A stretch of 64,000 nt of DNA from an uncultured Alphaproteobacteria bacterium. GTDB lineage: Bacteria; Pseudomonadota; Alphaproteobacteria; HIMB59; GCA-002718135. The notes beneath the pieces are model-generated. The model was not told the origin of the DNA. It worked only from the letters and a program-made list of their open reading frames with translations, and searched no databases. A program made the translations under genes and the position numbers. Each line of letters opens with the position of its first letter. The stretch's first letter is position 1. Positions 1 through 9,480 of this stretch are shown one piece after another. The DNA lies in the NCBI GenBank assembly GCA_902517315.1, contig CABYBP010000002.1:7503-71502 (forward strand). Direction: 5' to 3'.

Positions 1-408
1 CCTTCTTGAATCTTCAGTATTTTTTAGACCTTTTTTTGGTTCCCAAATTTGAAAATAATGACCTTGACCAAAAAAAGAAGCTTCTGTTTTAATACCAGCG
101 TATAATTTTAATTCTTCAGGAATTAAAAATCTTCCTTCTTTATCAATGTTAGTTGTAATTATTTCTGAAAATATAGATGTTGAAAAATCATCATAATCCT
201 CAGAAAAAAAATCTAAATTATTAATTCTTTTTGCAATTTCTTTTAATCTTCCAACACCACAGCCCTCAATAGAAGTTGTTTTTATAGATTTGTATAGAAT
301 AATTTCATTTCTATTAGCTTTTGGAAGTACATTTCTAAAGCTAGAAGGTAGAGAAACTCTTCCCTTCTTATCTATTTTATTAATGTATTTAGATACAAAT
401 AGATCCAT
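1..408 (-). CDS. mraZ: MraZ, cell-division/cell-wall cluster regulator (C-terminus beyond left edge)
   Basis: MraZ is a DNA-binding regulator, related to the AbrB/SpoVT fold, that controls the dcw cell-division and peptidoglycan cluster including its own gene. The visible 136 residues start MDLFVSKYIN at the ATG ending at 408. They carry the two family signature repeats, DKKGRVSLP near residue 13 and DKEGRFLIP near residue 92, which form the two swapped-hairpin DNA-binding halves. The family is usually about 140-160 residues, so only a short C-terminus is missing. rsmH and ftsL would be expected to follow off the left edge. Four TGGG repeats sit just upstream of the start, consistent with autoregulation. 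Confidence 0.93.
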   Translation of the reverse strand, partial: MDLFVSKYINKIDKKGRVSLPSSFRNVLPKANRNEIILYKSIKTTSIEGCGVGRLKEIAKRINNLDFFSEDYDDFSTSIFSEIITTNIDKEGRFLIPEELKLYAGIKTEASFFGQGHYFQIWEPKKGLKNTEDSRR

Positions 409-414
409 TATATA

Positions 415-449
415 TGGGTTATCATGGGATTATATGGGCGTCAATGGGT
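415..449 (+). promoter_or_regulatory. Putative MraZ operator: four TGGG repeats at 10-bp period
   Basis: TGGG occurs at 415, 425, 435 and 445, each start exactly 10 bp after the last, and the array lies 7-41 bp upstream of the mraZ start codon. MraZ is known to bind direct TGGGN repeats separated by 5 bp, which gives this same period. Here the G-rich strand is the plus strand, opposite to mraZ transcription. The role as an operator is inferred from the spacing and position. Confidence 0.72.
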
Positions 450-497
450 ATATAAAATTATAATAAATGTTCTTTGTATGTTCTCAATATATATAAA

Positions 498-830
498 GAT
501 GGTGCATAAGCCGGGTTCTGTAATTCAATAAAAATTGATGATCATTAATCTAGAACAAATGTCACCATTTGTTTCAAGCAGTCTACCCGAACAGCTCAGC
601 TGGAACTGATTGCCATTCCTATTTGACCTTGCTCCAAAAAGGGTTTGCAAAGCCTTTTTTGTTACCAAAAAAGCGGTAAGCTCTTACCTTACCTTTTCAC
701 CCTTACCTTTTAAGGCGGTATATTTTCTGTTGCACTTTCCCTAAGCTTTCACTTGCCAGGTGTTACCTGGTTTTTTTCCCAGTGGAGCCCGGACTTTCCT
801 CTTGATTACTCAAGCGATCATCGCACCATC
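498..830 (-). ncRNA. rnpB: RNase P RNA, bacterial type A
   Basis: This is the catalytic RNA that removes 5' leaders from tRNA precursors. Read on the minus strand, the first eight bases GATGGTGC (830-823) pair perfectly with the last eight GCACCATC (505-498), giving the closing P1 helix and defining both ends. The universally conserved blocks are present: GAGGAAAGTCCGGGCTC near the 5' end, the AAGGGTGAAAAGG segment in the middle, and AGAACCCGGCTTATGCACC at the 3' end. The length of about 333 nt is somewhat short, as expected in AT-rich streamlined genomes. It lies between the amidase gene and mraZ on the same strand. Confidence 0.95.
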
Positions 831-850
831 TAAATTCGTATTAAATTTAT

Positions 851-1597
851 TTAATTATTCGTCAACATATAATTGAACAAGTGTTTAATTAAATCATTAT
901 ATATGGATTTATTTTTGATTTTATCTTTGTGATTTAAATATCTAATTCTATATGCGCTAATAAGTTTATTATAAAGTTTATTGTTTTTATATATTTCACG
1001 TGTATCGTATCCTATTAATGATAAAGCTAGAATTGTTTTCCGTTTTTTTGACTTCAAGTTATTATTATTAAACCATTTTTCCATAATTTTTATTTCTTTC
1101 TTTTTTAAATTTTTTAAATTAATTACTAATTTTGAAGAAGATAATGATTGCCATGGAAAATGCTTACCGGGATCCTTTTTTCTAAAAGGAGCAATATCTG
1201 AATGTGCTAAGATATTTTTTTTATTTATTTTATAATTTTTTTGTAATTTAAGAATAAGTACTTTCAATGAATTAATCATTTTAGATGAGAATTTATTATT
1301 TTTTCCACTCAAACTATAATCAAGCTCAATTCCTATAGAAATAGAGTTAATATCTGTGATCTCCTGCCAGAATGCCTGTCCTGCGTGCCATGCTCTAAAT
1401 TTATCATCTACTAAATTATATACAGTTCCATTTTGTGAAATAAGATAATGTGTGCTTACTTTTTTTTCCCTTTTACATAAATACGAAACTGCATCCAATG
1501 TGTTTTTCAGTGCGGTATAATGAATTATAATGAGTTGTATTTTTGAATTGTTTCTTGAATTATAATTTGGAGATTTGTATTTAGTTATATATTTCAT
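851..1597 (-). CDS. N-acetylmuramoyl-L-alanine amidase, AmiD/AmpD type
   Basis: Likely a zinc amidase that cuts the bond between N-acetylmuramic acid and L-alanine in peptidoglycan or muropeptides. The Amidase_2 fold is recognisable: IIIHYTA near residue 24 carries the first zinc histidine, STHYLIS near residue 50 follows, then WHAGQAFW, SIGIELD, and a later AHSDIAPFRKKDPGKHFPW block that supplies the second zinc histidine and the aspartate. A C-terminal tail of about 75 lysine-rich residues resembles the helical domain that follows the catalytic domain in AmiD. No clear signal peptide is seen, so a cytoplasmic recycling role is as likely as a periplasmic one. bamD starts divergently 33 bp away. 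Confidence 0.85.
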   Translation of the reverse strand: MKYITKYKSPNYNSRNNSKIQLIIIHYTALKNTLDAVSYLCKREKKVSTHYLISQNGTVYNLVDDKFRAWHAGQAFWQEITDINSISIGIELDYSLSGKNNKFSSKMINSLKVLILKLQKNYKINKKNILAHSDIAPFRKKDPGKHFPWQSLSSSKLVINLKNLKKKEIKIMEKWFNNNNLKSKKRKTILALSLIGYDTREIYKNNKLYNKLISAYRIRYLNHKDKIKNKSIYNDLIKHLFNYMLTNN

Positions 1598-1630
1598 TCA
1601 AATTTTCAAATTTAAATATATAAATAAATT

Positions 1631-2434
1631 ATGATAAAAAAAATTATCTGTCTAATATTATTATACACATGCATTAGTTGTTCTAATAATACTAATTCAA
1701 ATATTGATAAGAATAAAAATCAATTAACTGAGCCAGAAACACTATATAAATTGGCTAAAATAAATTTTGATGATCAGAATTTTGAATTAGCAAGAGGGCA
1801 ATTTAAAGAAATTAACAAACTATTTCCATTATCTAATGAAGCAATTCAGTCTGAAATAATGATTGCATTTATAGATTACATCAAAATGGACTACGAAAAT
1901 GCCATTTTAAATTATAGAAAGATAATTAATAAATACCCATCTCATAAAGATATAGATTATGTTTATTATATGATTGCCATGTGTAATTATGAACAACTTC
2001 AGAATGAAGCATTAGATGGATACTATAATGAGTTAGCTTTAAATTCTTTTAATCAAGTTATTATAAGATTTCCAGAAAGCAAATATGCAAAAGATAGTAG
2101 ACAAAAAATAATATTAGTTAAATCAAATATAGCAGCAAAACACATGGAAATAGGAAGATTTTATTTAGAAAATAAAAAATACATTGCAGCATTAAATAGA
2201 TTTAAAATAGTTGTAAATGAATTCTCAATAACCAAATTTACCCCTGAGGCATTGCACAGAATGGTAGAAGCTTATTATGAAATGGGTATGTATGAAGATA
2301 GCTATAATTCAGCTGCAATACTTGGATATAATTATCCTCAATCTAAATGGTATAAATATAGTTATAATTTAGTTGAACAGATTGATGGCGAAGAAACATT
2401 CTTAAAAAAAATTAGAAATTTTTTTGATGGATAA
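1631..2434 (+). CDS. bamD: Outer membrane assembly lipoprotein BamD
   Basis: BamD is the essential lipoprotein of the BAM complex, which folds beta-barrel proteins into the outer membrane. The N-terminus is a lipoprotein signal with a Cys at residue 17 (TCISC), the likely lipidation site. TPR-type helical repeats follow; sections such as YKLAKINFDDQNFELARGQF and YNSAAILGYNYPQSKWY show the typical TPR spacing and the proline after the helix pair. The length of 267 residues is normal. The gene overlaps ligA by 8 nt at its end; bamD followed by a DNA repair gene is common in alphaproteobacteria (often recN, then ligA). Confidence 0.92.
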   Translation: MIKKIICLILLYTCISCSNNTNSNIDKNKNQLTEPETLYKLAKINFDDQNFELARGQFKEINKLFPLSNEAIQSEIMIAFIDYIKMDYENAILNYRKIINKYPSHKDIDYVYYMIAMCNYEQLQNEALDGYYNELALNSFNQVIIRFPESKYAKDSRQKIILVKSNIAAKHMEIGRFYLENKKYIAALNRFKIVVNEFSITKFTPEALHRMVEAYYEMGMYEDSYNSAAILGYNYPQSKWYKYSYNLVEQIDGEETFLKKIRNFFDG

Positions 2435-4439
2435 AGAAGAAAAAATATTAAAAAGATTAAAAGAGCTTTCAGATTTAATCAAAAATCATAACTATAATTA
2501 TCACACATTAGATAGACCTGAAATAACTGATCAAGAATTTGATAAGTTAGTTAAAGAAAATGATACTTTAGAAAAAAAATATCCAAGTTTAATTTTAAAG
2601 GATAGCCCTAACAAATATTATGGTAGTAAAATAAAAGATAACTTTAAAAAAATAAAACACGATTCACAGATGTTCTCACTTGCCAATGCATTTGATAATA
2701 ATGATATAAAAGAGTTTATAAAACGTTCAGTGAAATTTTTAAATTTAGATAATGATGATGATTTTCAATATATCTGTGAGCCAAAAATTGATGGGTTATC
2801 TTTGAATCTTGTTTATAAAAATGGAAATTTAATATCCGCTGGTACAAGAGGAGATGGATTTATAGGAGAAGATGTTACTGAAAATATTTTAAATATAAAA
2901 AATATTCCGTCAAAGTTAAAAAAAGACTTTCCAGATTTTATTGAAATTAGAGGTGAGGTATTCTTAAATAAGAGTGATTTTGAGAAACTTAATTCTAAGT
3001 TAGAAAATAAGTCTAAATTTGCAAATCCAAGGAATGCTGCAGCTGGTAGCCTAAGACAACTTGATATTTCTATTAGTCATAGTAGACCACTAAAATTTAT
3101 ACCTCACGGTATAGGAAAATGCTCTTATAATTTTGATAAAATTGAGAATTATTATAATCAACTTAAGAATTGGAGCATTGCTCCAAATAATTTAGGCAAA
3201 AAATGTCAATCAGTTGAAGAAATAATTAAATTTTATAATCAAATAGATCAAAAACGATCAGATATTGATTATGATATTGATGGATTAGTCGTTAAAATAA
3301 ATAGTTTTAAACTACAAGAAAGATTAGGTTATGTTGGAAAAAACCCAAGATGGGCAGTTGCGATAAAGTTTTCTGCTGAGAAAGCTAATACTATAATTAA
3401 ATCTGTCGATTTCCAAGTTGGGAGAACTGGAGCAATTACCCCTGTAGCCAGATTGCAACCTGTTAATTTAGGTGGTGTAATTATATCTAATGCATCTTTA
3501 CATAATTTTGATGAAATAAATAAAAAAAAAATAAATGTTTTAGATCTCGTTGAAATTGAAAGAGCAGGAGATGTTATTCCATATGTTACTAGATTAGTTA
3601 AAAAAAATAGTAAATTAGATACTAAAATAAAACCTCCTAGAAATTGTCCTGTCTGTAAGAGTAATGTTTTAAAAGAAAAAGATGAAGCAATAATAAGGTG
3701 TACTAATACGTATGGTTGTAATTCACAAAAAATAGGGAGAATAATTCATTTCGTCAGTAAGAAAAGTTTAAATATTGGTGGATTCGGTGAGAAACAAGTT
3801 AAACAATTATTTAATTTAAAATTTATAAATAAAGTTGAAGATATATTCAATCTTGAACAGTTTGAAGCAGAAATAATTGAGTTAGATGGATGGGGTGAAT
3901 TATCTTTTACTAATTTAATTAATTCTATTAATAATTCAAAAAAAATATCACTTGATAAATTTATTTATTCACTTGGCATTAGATTTATTGGGGAAGTAAA
4001 TGCTGAGATTTTAGCAAATGAATTTAAAAAACTAGATGTATTTATTTCATCCTCAAATAATATAAGCATGTTAGAAAATATTGATGGTTTAGGACCAAAA
4101 GCGATTTCTTCAATTATAGATTTTTTTTCAAAAGATATAAATACGGAAACTATTAAAAAATTAAAAAATCATTTGTTTATTACGTTTATCAAAAATGAAG
4201 TAATAGATAATTTTTTTTCAAATAAACATTTAGTTTTTACTGGCACTTTATCTGAATTATCAAGAGATGAAGCAAAGTACTTAGCGAAAACTAAAGGAGC
4301 AAAAATATTGTCTAGTATTAGTAAAAAAACAGATTTTCTAATTGCTGGAGAAAAAGCAGGTTCAAAAATAAATAAAGCAACACAATTAGGAATTAAGATT
4401 TTAAATGAAAAAGAATTCCTTAAGAAAATTAATCTATAA
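2427..4439 (+). CDS. ligA: NAD+-dependent DNA ligase LigA
   Basis: LigA seals nicks in replication and repair, using NAD+ to form an enzyme-AMP intermediate. The 670 residues hold, in order, the Ia domain (NYNYHTLDRPEITDQEFD), the adenylation domain with the nucleophile lysine in EPKIDG (K120), an OB fold, a four-cysteine zinc site beginning CPVC and ending at a GC pair, helix-hairpin-helix repeats (LDGWGE, IDGLGPKA) and a C-terminal BRCT domain. The ATG at 2427 is preferred over the TTG one codon upstream. It gives an 8-nt overlap with bamD, suggesting translational coupling. The 3' end overlaps the convergent helicase gene by 11 bp. Confidence 0.97.
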   Translation: MDKEEKILKRLKELSDLIKNHNYNYHTLDRPEITDQEFDKLVKENDTLEKKYPSLILKDSPNKYYGSKIKDNFKKIKHDSQMFSLANAFDNNDIKEFIKRSVKFLNLDNDDDFQYICEPKIDGLSLNLVYKNGNLISAGTRGDGFIGEDVTENILNIKNIPSKLKKDFPDFIEIRGEVFLNKSDFEKLNSKLENKSKFANPRNAAAGSLRQLDISISHSRPLKFIPHGIGKCSYNFDKIENYYNQLKNWSIAPNNLGKKCQSVEEIIKFYNQIDQKRSDIDYDIDGLVVKINSFKLQERLGYVGKNPRWAVAIKFSAEKANTIIKSVDFQVGRTGAITPVARLQPVNLGGVIISNASLHNFDEINKKKINVLDLVEIERAGDVIPYVTRLVKKNSKLDTKIKPPRNCPVCKSNVLKEKDEAIIRCTNTYGCNSQKIGRIIHFVSKKSLNIGGFGEKQVKQLFNLKFINKVEDIFNLEQFEAEIIELDGWGELSFTNLINSINNSKKISLDKFIYSLGIRFIGEVNAEILANEFKKLDVFISSSNNISMLENIDGLGPKAISSIIDFFSKDINTETIKKLKNHLFITFIKNEVIDNFFSNKHLVFTGTLSELSRDEAKYLAKTKGAKILSSISKKTDFLIAGEKAGSKINKATQLGIKILNEKEFLKKINL

Positions 4440-6657
4440 TTTTCAAAAATTTTAAATATACTTTTTTTGAAGAAAAGTTATCAAAATCAATTAAAGCTTT
4501 ATCACCATCTAGTTTTATAATTTTTCCATTTCCAAATTTTTGATGATAAACATTTTTCCCTTTAGATATATTATCTTCAAATTCAAAATCTTGATTAAAT
4601 TCCCAATCGATATTATTTTTTTTTGAATTTTCTAATAATCTTCTTCTTCCTGGTGTAATTATTTCTTCACTGAATGAGTCAGTTTCTAAAAAATTATCTA
4701 AAAAGTTATTATCTTGAATATATTTTGAGTCGTTTATCTCTACTTTATCTTCTGGAAGTTCACTTATAAATCTTGAGGGCAAATTGTAATCATGTGATGC
4801 ATAAGAATATCTATTTTGATTTACATAGGTAATATAAATTTTTTTTCTGGCTCTTGTTAATGCGACATAAGCCAGCCTTCTTTCTTCCTCTAATCCCTGA
4901 TTACCTGACTCCTCTATTGATCTTTGACTTGGAAAAACTCCCTCCTCCCAACCGGCTAGAAATACATAATCAAACTCTAATCCTTTAGCAGCATGCATTG
5001 TCATAAGTGTTAACGTCTCTTCTGAAGTATTTGTCATATTTTCCATAACTAAAGAAACATGTTCAAGAAAACCCTCTATGTTTTCAAATTCTTTTAAACT
5101 TTCAATGAATTCATTTAAATTGTCTATCCTTGATAGACTGTCAGGTTTATTTGAATTCTGCTCCTCTTTTTTTAAGTAATCTAGATAGCCTGAATCTTCT
5201 ATGATAACTTTTGCTAATTCAATATGATCAAATTTCTTTTTAACTTTTTGCCATTTCAAAATATTGTCAGTAAAACTATACAATTCACCTTTAGCTTTAG
5301 AATTACTCTTAAATGTTAATTGTTGAGCAGCTTCAAATAGAGAAATATTATTCATTCTCGCAAAACTACTAATCTTACTCACCGTAGATTTACCTATTCC
5401 TCTTTTAGGTACATTAATTATTCTTTCAAAAGCTAGGTCATCAGATAGGTTATTTGTTAGTCGTAAATACGCAATAATATCTTTGATTTCCTTTCTTTCA
5501 TAAAATCGTAATCCTCCAATTATTTTATATGGCAGTCCAAGATTGATTAGTCTTTCTTCAAACGATCTAGTATGTGCAGCAACTCGAAATAATATTGAGA
5601 TCTCACTCAAATTTATTTTATCTTTTATTATATTTTCTATTTTGTCTGTTACAAAAATAGATTCTTCTTTAGTTTCCCAAAATCCATTAATTGTAATTTT
5701 TTCGCCAATCTGATTTTTACTCCATAATTCTTTTCCATATCTTCCTTTATTTTTAGAAATAAGGGTTGATGCACAACTTAATATATTTCTTGTCGATCGA
5801 TAATTTTGTTCTAGTCTTACAATTGTTACTTTGTCAAAATTTTTTTCAAAATTTAATAAATTAGTAACGTCTGCTCCTCTCCAAGAGTATATTGACTGAT
5901 CATCGTCACCTACACAACATATATTTTTATTTCCTTTATATAAAAAATGAATCCACTGTTGTTGTATAGGGTTTATATCTTGGTATTCATCCACATGTAT
6001 ATATTTAAAAATATTTTGGTATTTTGATAATATATAATTATTTGTTTGAAAAATTTTTATACAAAATAAAATCAAATCACCAAAATCAACGCTATTTAAT
6101 CGAAGAAGTTCAGACTGATAAATACTGTAGATCTTACGAATTTCTTTGTCATTTTTCCTGTATTTATTTTCACTCAATTCATTGGGACTTATTCCTTTAT
6201 TTTTTAAATTATCTATTGCAGACAAATAATATTTAGGTGAAGTTTCTTTTGTATCTATTTTTTCTACCTCACAAATATTTTTAATCAATTTTAACTGATC
6301 ATCTACGTCAATAATTAAAAAATTTTTTCGTAATCCTACTTCCTCATAATGCTGTCTTAGTATTCTCAGTGATAAAGAGTGAAATGTTCCTATCCACATA
6401 TTATCTATTGGAAAATTTAATGCATCTCCGATTCGTGACTTCATTTCGCTTGCTGCTTTATTTGTAAAAGTAACTGCTAAAATTTGCCTGGGTGTGGCAA
6501 GTTTATGAATTAATATATTTAAAATTCTGAAAGTTAATACCCTAGTTTTTCCACTTCCAGCACCAGCTAAAACAAGTAATGAACCATCAGTTTGCTGCAC
6601 TGCATTTCTTTGTGCTTTATTTAATAAATCAAGATAATTTTGCGAATTTTCTGTCAT
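4429..6657 (-). CDS. uvrD: UvrD/PcrA/Rep-type superfamily 1 DNA helicase
   Basis: An ATP-dependent 3'-5' helicase of the UvrD/PcrA group, acting in nucleotide excision and mismatch repair. All SF1A motifs are visible: the Q-motif (LNKAQRNAV), Walker A GAGSGKT (residues 32-38), motif Ia TFTNKAA, Walker B DEYQD, motif III GDDDQSIYSWRGA, motif IV QNYRST, motif V TMHAAKGLEFD and motif VI VALTRAR. The length of 742 residues is usual. A C-terminal Tudor-like segment (VYHQKFGNGKIIKLDGDKA) matches the RNA-polymerase-contacting tail of PcrA/UvrD. It starts divergently from mlaA with a 79-bp gap. Confidence 0.95.
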   Translation of the reverse strand: MTENSQNYLDLLNKAQRNAVQQTDGSLLVLAGAGSGKTRVLTFRILNILIHKLATPRQILAVTFTNKAASEMKSRIGDALNFPIDNMWIGTFHSLSLRILRQHYEEVGLRKNFLIIDVDDQLKLIKNICEVEKIDTKETSPKYYLSAIDNLKNKGISPNELSENKYRKNDKEIRKIYSIYQSELLRLNSVDFGDLILFCIKIFQTNNYILSKYQNIFKYIHVDEYQDINPIQQQWIHFLYKGNKNICCVGDDDQSIYSWRGADVTNLLNFEKNFDKVTIVRLEQNYRSTRNILSCASTLISKNKGRYGKELWSKNQIGEKITINGFWETKEESIFVTDKIENIIKDKINLSEISILFRVAAHTRSFEERLINLGLPYKIIGGLRFYERKEIKDIIAYLRLTNNLSDDLAFERIINVPKRGIGKSTVSKISSFARMNNISLFEAAQQLTFKSNSKAKGELYSFTDNILKWQKVKKKFDHIELAKVIIEDSGYLDYLKKEEQNSNKPDSLSRIDNLNEFIESLKEFENIEGFLEHVSLVMENMTNTSEETLTLMTMHAAKGLEFDYVFLAGWEEGVFPSQRSIEESGNQGLEEERRLAYVALTRARKKIYITYVNQNRYSYASHDYNLPSRFISELPEDKVEINDSKYIQDNNFLDNFLETDSFSEEIITPGRRRLLENSKKNNIDWEFNQDFEFEDNISKGKNVYHQKFGNGKIIKLDGDKALIDFDNFSSKKVYLKFLKIID

Positions 6658-6736
6658 TTTTTTGCTATAATAGAGATATATATAATGTAATTTATAAACT
6701 ATATTAAATAATAGTTTAGATAATAGTGATTAGTCT

Positions 6737-7522
6737 ATGAGTAAAAAAATTATAATTCCATTTTTTCTATTTTTCAGTTTACTATCCTATAATGCAAGTG
6801 CGAGTGATGCTGATGAAGTAAATACTAACTCAGAGGATTTTGAAACAACCACGATAGAGGATGAAATATATGATCCTTTTGAGCCTGTAAATAGAGCTAT
6901 ATTTAGTTTTAATAATGTAGCTGATAGAATTGTTTTAGAACCAATTGCAAAAGGTTACAAAAAATTACCTTCTCCACTACAAAGTGGAATAAATAATTTT
7001 TTAAGCAATTTAAGAGCTCCCTTAGTTGTTGTAAATCAATTATTACAAGCTCAGGGTGAAAACGCCATCCAATCATCAGGAAGGTTCATTGTTAATAGTA
7101 CTTTAGGTGTATTTGGATTATTTGATGTAGCTGAAAAAATTGGACTTGATGAAAAAGAGGAGGATTATGGACAAACTCTTGCAACTTGGGGTGTTGGAGA
7201 TGGTTTCTATATAGTGCTTCCATTATTTGGACCATCAAATCTAAGAGATACATCAGGCATGGTATTAACTATGTTAACGGATCCAATTAATGCATATGCA
7301 GCAAGTGAGGGTGAAGCTTGGTTAGTGCCAATGAGAACAGCAGTTAATGCAGTTGATACAAGATCACAAATAATTGATGAAGTTAATGCATTACGAGATA
7401 ATTCAGTAGATTATTATGCAGCAGTAAGAAGTTCTTACTATCAAAACCGAAAGGCAGCAATTAATAATGTGGATGACTCAGAATTAATGCCCCTTCCACT
7501 TATTAGCATTGAATTTGAATAA
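6737..7522 (+). CDS. mlaA: MlaA-family phospholipid transport protein lacking a lipobox cysteine
   Basis: MlaA (VacJ) is the outer-membrane component of the Mla system, which moves mislocalised phospholipids from the outer leaflet back to the inner membrane. The family signature YDPFEPVNRAIFSFN begins near residue 45, followed by the conserved region with PLFGPSNLRDTSG. A signal peptide ending ASA (about residue 22) is visible, but there is no lipobox and no cysteine anywhere in the 261 residues. In E. coli MlaA is lipid-anchored, so this version must be held differently, perhaps only by its membrane-embedded ring. The stop overlaps the mlaC start by 1 nt. Confidence 0.9.
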   Translation: MSKKIIIPFFLFFSLLSYNASASDADEVNTNSEDFETTTIEDEIYDPFEPVNRAIFSFNNVADRIVLEPIAKGYKKLPSPLQSGINNFLSNLRAPLVVVNQLLQAQGENAIQSSGRFIVNSTLGVFGLFDVAEKIGLDEKEEDYGQTLATWGVGDGFYIVLPLFGPSNLRDTSGMVLTMLTDPINAYAASEGEAWLVPMRTAVNAVDTRSQIIDEVNALRDNSVDYYAAVRSSYYQNRKAAINNVDDSELMPLPLISIEFE

Positions 7523-8124
7523 TGAAGTTTAATTTAATTATATTTTTATTTATAATCTTTATTTCAAAAAATTTATATTCTGATGAAACTTCAGAATGGC
7601 TTAAAAGAGAAATAGACATTATCCTTGATGCTTATAAAAATCAAAATCTCTCAAATGAAAATAGATTTCTTCTAGTTGAAGAAACAATAAATAATAATTT
7701 TGCAGGTACTGGTATTGCTAAATTTGTAGCAGGAGAAGCTTGGAAGAGATCAGATAAAAATACAAAAAAAATCTATATCGATAATTTTAAACGACATTTA
7801 GCTCTAAATATAGCTTCAATGATGCAAGGATATTCAGATCAAACTTATGAACTAACAAAATCAAAATATGACAACAAAAACCAAGTCACTTTAATTGATA
7901 TGGAGATTTTTTCTGATACTGGATCAGTTGTTGTAACATGGCGCGTAAAAGAATCAAAAGATAGATTGTTTGTTATAGACTTAATTGTTGCTGATATTTC
8001 ACTTGTGGTGACAAAAAGATCAGAATTTAATTCAATGTTAAAAAAAGTTGAAAATGATCTTTCAAAATTTAATAATGTATTGTTTGAACAAAATGAGAGT
8101 AGTTATAATAAAATTACTAACTAA
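7522..8124 (+). CDS. mlaC: MlaC-like periplasmic phospholipid shuttle
   Basis: MlaC carries a phospholipid across the periplasm between MlaA and the inner-membrane MlaFEDB complex. The 200-residue protein has a signal peptide (cleavage near residue 20) and the Ttg2D/MlaC pattern of short helices and a curved sheet, for example GTGIAKFVAGEAWKRS followed by YIDNFKRHL and a VTWRVKESKDRLFVIDLIV strand pair. It is coupled to mlaA by a TAATG stop-start overlap. The mlaFED genes are not in this window. The end overlaps the convergent beta-glucosidase gene by 8 bp. Confidence 0.88.
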   Translation: MKFNLIIFLFIIFISKNLYSDETSEWLKREIDIILDAYKNQNLSNENRFLLVEETINNNFAGTGIAKFVAGEAWKRSDKNTKKIYIDNFKRHLALNIASMMQGYSDQTYELTKSKYDNKNQVTLIDMEIFSDTGSVVVTWRVKESKDRLFVIDLIVADISLVVTKRSEFNSMLKKVENDLSKFNNVLFEQNESSYNKITN

Positions 8125-9478
8125 TTTTTGAATTCTCAATAATATTTTTATAAAAGAAAAATGAATCTTTTGGAATTCTTTTTTGATTCTTATAATCTAT
8201 ATAAACCATTCCGAATCTCATATCATAACCTCTATGCCACTCAAAATTATCTGTAAACGACCATGCATAAAAACCTTGAACATTTGCTCCATCTTTAATT
8301 GCTTTATTTAAGCTAGTTAAATATCGTTTATAAAAACTAATTCTTTCTATATCTGGAATTGTATTTCTTTCTGATAATATATCTTCAGTTGCTACACCAT
8401 TCTCAGTTATATAAATTAATGGATTTTGATATTTTTCTTTTACATGCATTATTTGATCATAAAAAGAAGATGGTGCAATTTCCCAACCCATAGGATTTAC
8501 TTCAGCATCTTGAGGAGGCGGAAGTAAAGTAAAACCTGCATCATTGTTAGTTTTTGCACCCATAAATAATTTATCACTCGGATCAGCTTGAACATAAAAA
8601 TGTGAATAAAAATTAAGTCCAAAATAATCTAATTTTTGTTTTATTATTTTCATATCTCCGTCTTTAATTATATCTTTCATTTGCTGAGCTATATATGAAT
8701 CATAATTTCCTAGGTATTGTGGATCTGTAAATAAAGTATTAAAAAAAACGTTGGCAATTCTTGAGGCCTCAATATCTTTTTCTTTATTGGAAATAGGTTT
8801 AATTGGAGCCATAACATTTACACAGCCACATTTAAGATCTGATGAAATTGATCTCATTTCTTTAATGGAACATCCATGAGATAAATTAACGTAATGTACA
8901 GCTTGTAATGTTTTTGTAAAATCACTAATACCAGGAGCCATCATTCCTTGCCCGTATCCAGCAAGTGTAAAAACTACAGGCTCATTAAAAGTTGAGTATT
9001 TTTTAACCCTATCACTGGTATTAGTTACAACAACATTTGTGAATTCAGTAAACCAATCAGCAGATTCTCTATTTGTCCAACCGCCTTTATCTTGCAGAAT
9101 TTGAGGTAAATCCCAATGATAAAGACAAATAAAAGGCTCAATATTTTTTTCTAAAAGTGTATCAATAATGCGATTGTAAAAGTCTAAACCTTTTTGATTA
9201 ACTTTACCAAAACCATCTGGAAGAATTCTAGACCACGCAGTGGAAAAACGGAAACCTTTTATTCCAGCATCTTTCATTAAAGAAATATCCTCTTTGTAAT
9301 TATTATAAAAATCACATGTTACATTTGCATTTTCATCATTATGAACATTGCCTTTAGCTTGAGTAAAAGTATCCCAAATACTAGGAGATTTTCCATCAAC
9401 ATTCCAAGCTCCTTCAATTTGATAAGCTGCAGATGATGCCCCCCAAATAAAATCAGATGGAAATTTTATTTCTGACAT
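8117..9478 (-). CDS. GH1 beta-glucosidase
   Basis: A retaining glycoside hydrolase of family GH1 that releases glucose (or a related sugar) from beta-linked disaccharides or aryl glycosides. Both catalytic glutamates are present: the acid/base in TFNEP (E166) and the nucleophile in YITENG (E359). The N-terminal FIWGASSAAYQIEGA signature and the WSFTDNFEW block near the C-terminus, which binds the non-reducing sugar, are also clear. The length of 453 residues is standard and there is no signal peptide, so substrates are cut inside the cell after uptake. It is the last gene of the minus-strand sugar block, 2 nt after a Gfo/Idh oxidoreductase. The natural substrate cannot be read from sequence. 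Confidence 0.95.
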   Translation of the reverse strand: MSEIKFPSDFIWGASSAAYQIEGAWNVDGKSPSIWDTFTQAKGNVHNDENANVTCDFYNNYKEDISLMKDAGIKGFRFSTAWSRILPDGFGKVNQKGLDFYNRIIDTLLEKNIEPFICLYHWDLPQILQDKGGWTNRESADWFTEFTNVVVTNTSDRVKKYSTFNEPVVFTLAGYGQGMMAPGISDFTKTLQAVHYVNLSHGCSIKEMRSISSDLKCGCVNVMAPIKPISNKEKDIEASRIANVFFNTLFTDPQYLGNYDSYIAQQMKDIIKDGDMKIIKQKLDYFGLNFYSHFYVQADPSDKLFMGAKTNNDAGFTLLPPPQDAEVNPMGWEIAPSSFYDQIMHVKEKYQNPLIYITENGVATEDILSERNTIPDIERISFYKRYLTSLNKAIKDGANVQGFYAWSFTDNFEWHRGYDMRFGMVYIDYKNQKRIPKDSFFFYKNIIENSKIS

Positions 9479-9480
9479 AT

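Noticed and set aside
981..1235. Plus-strand open frame opposite the amidase gene
   Set aside because: It mirrors the coding frame of the amidase, has no family signature and arises from A/T-rich codons read in reverse.
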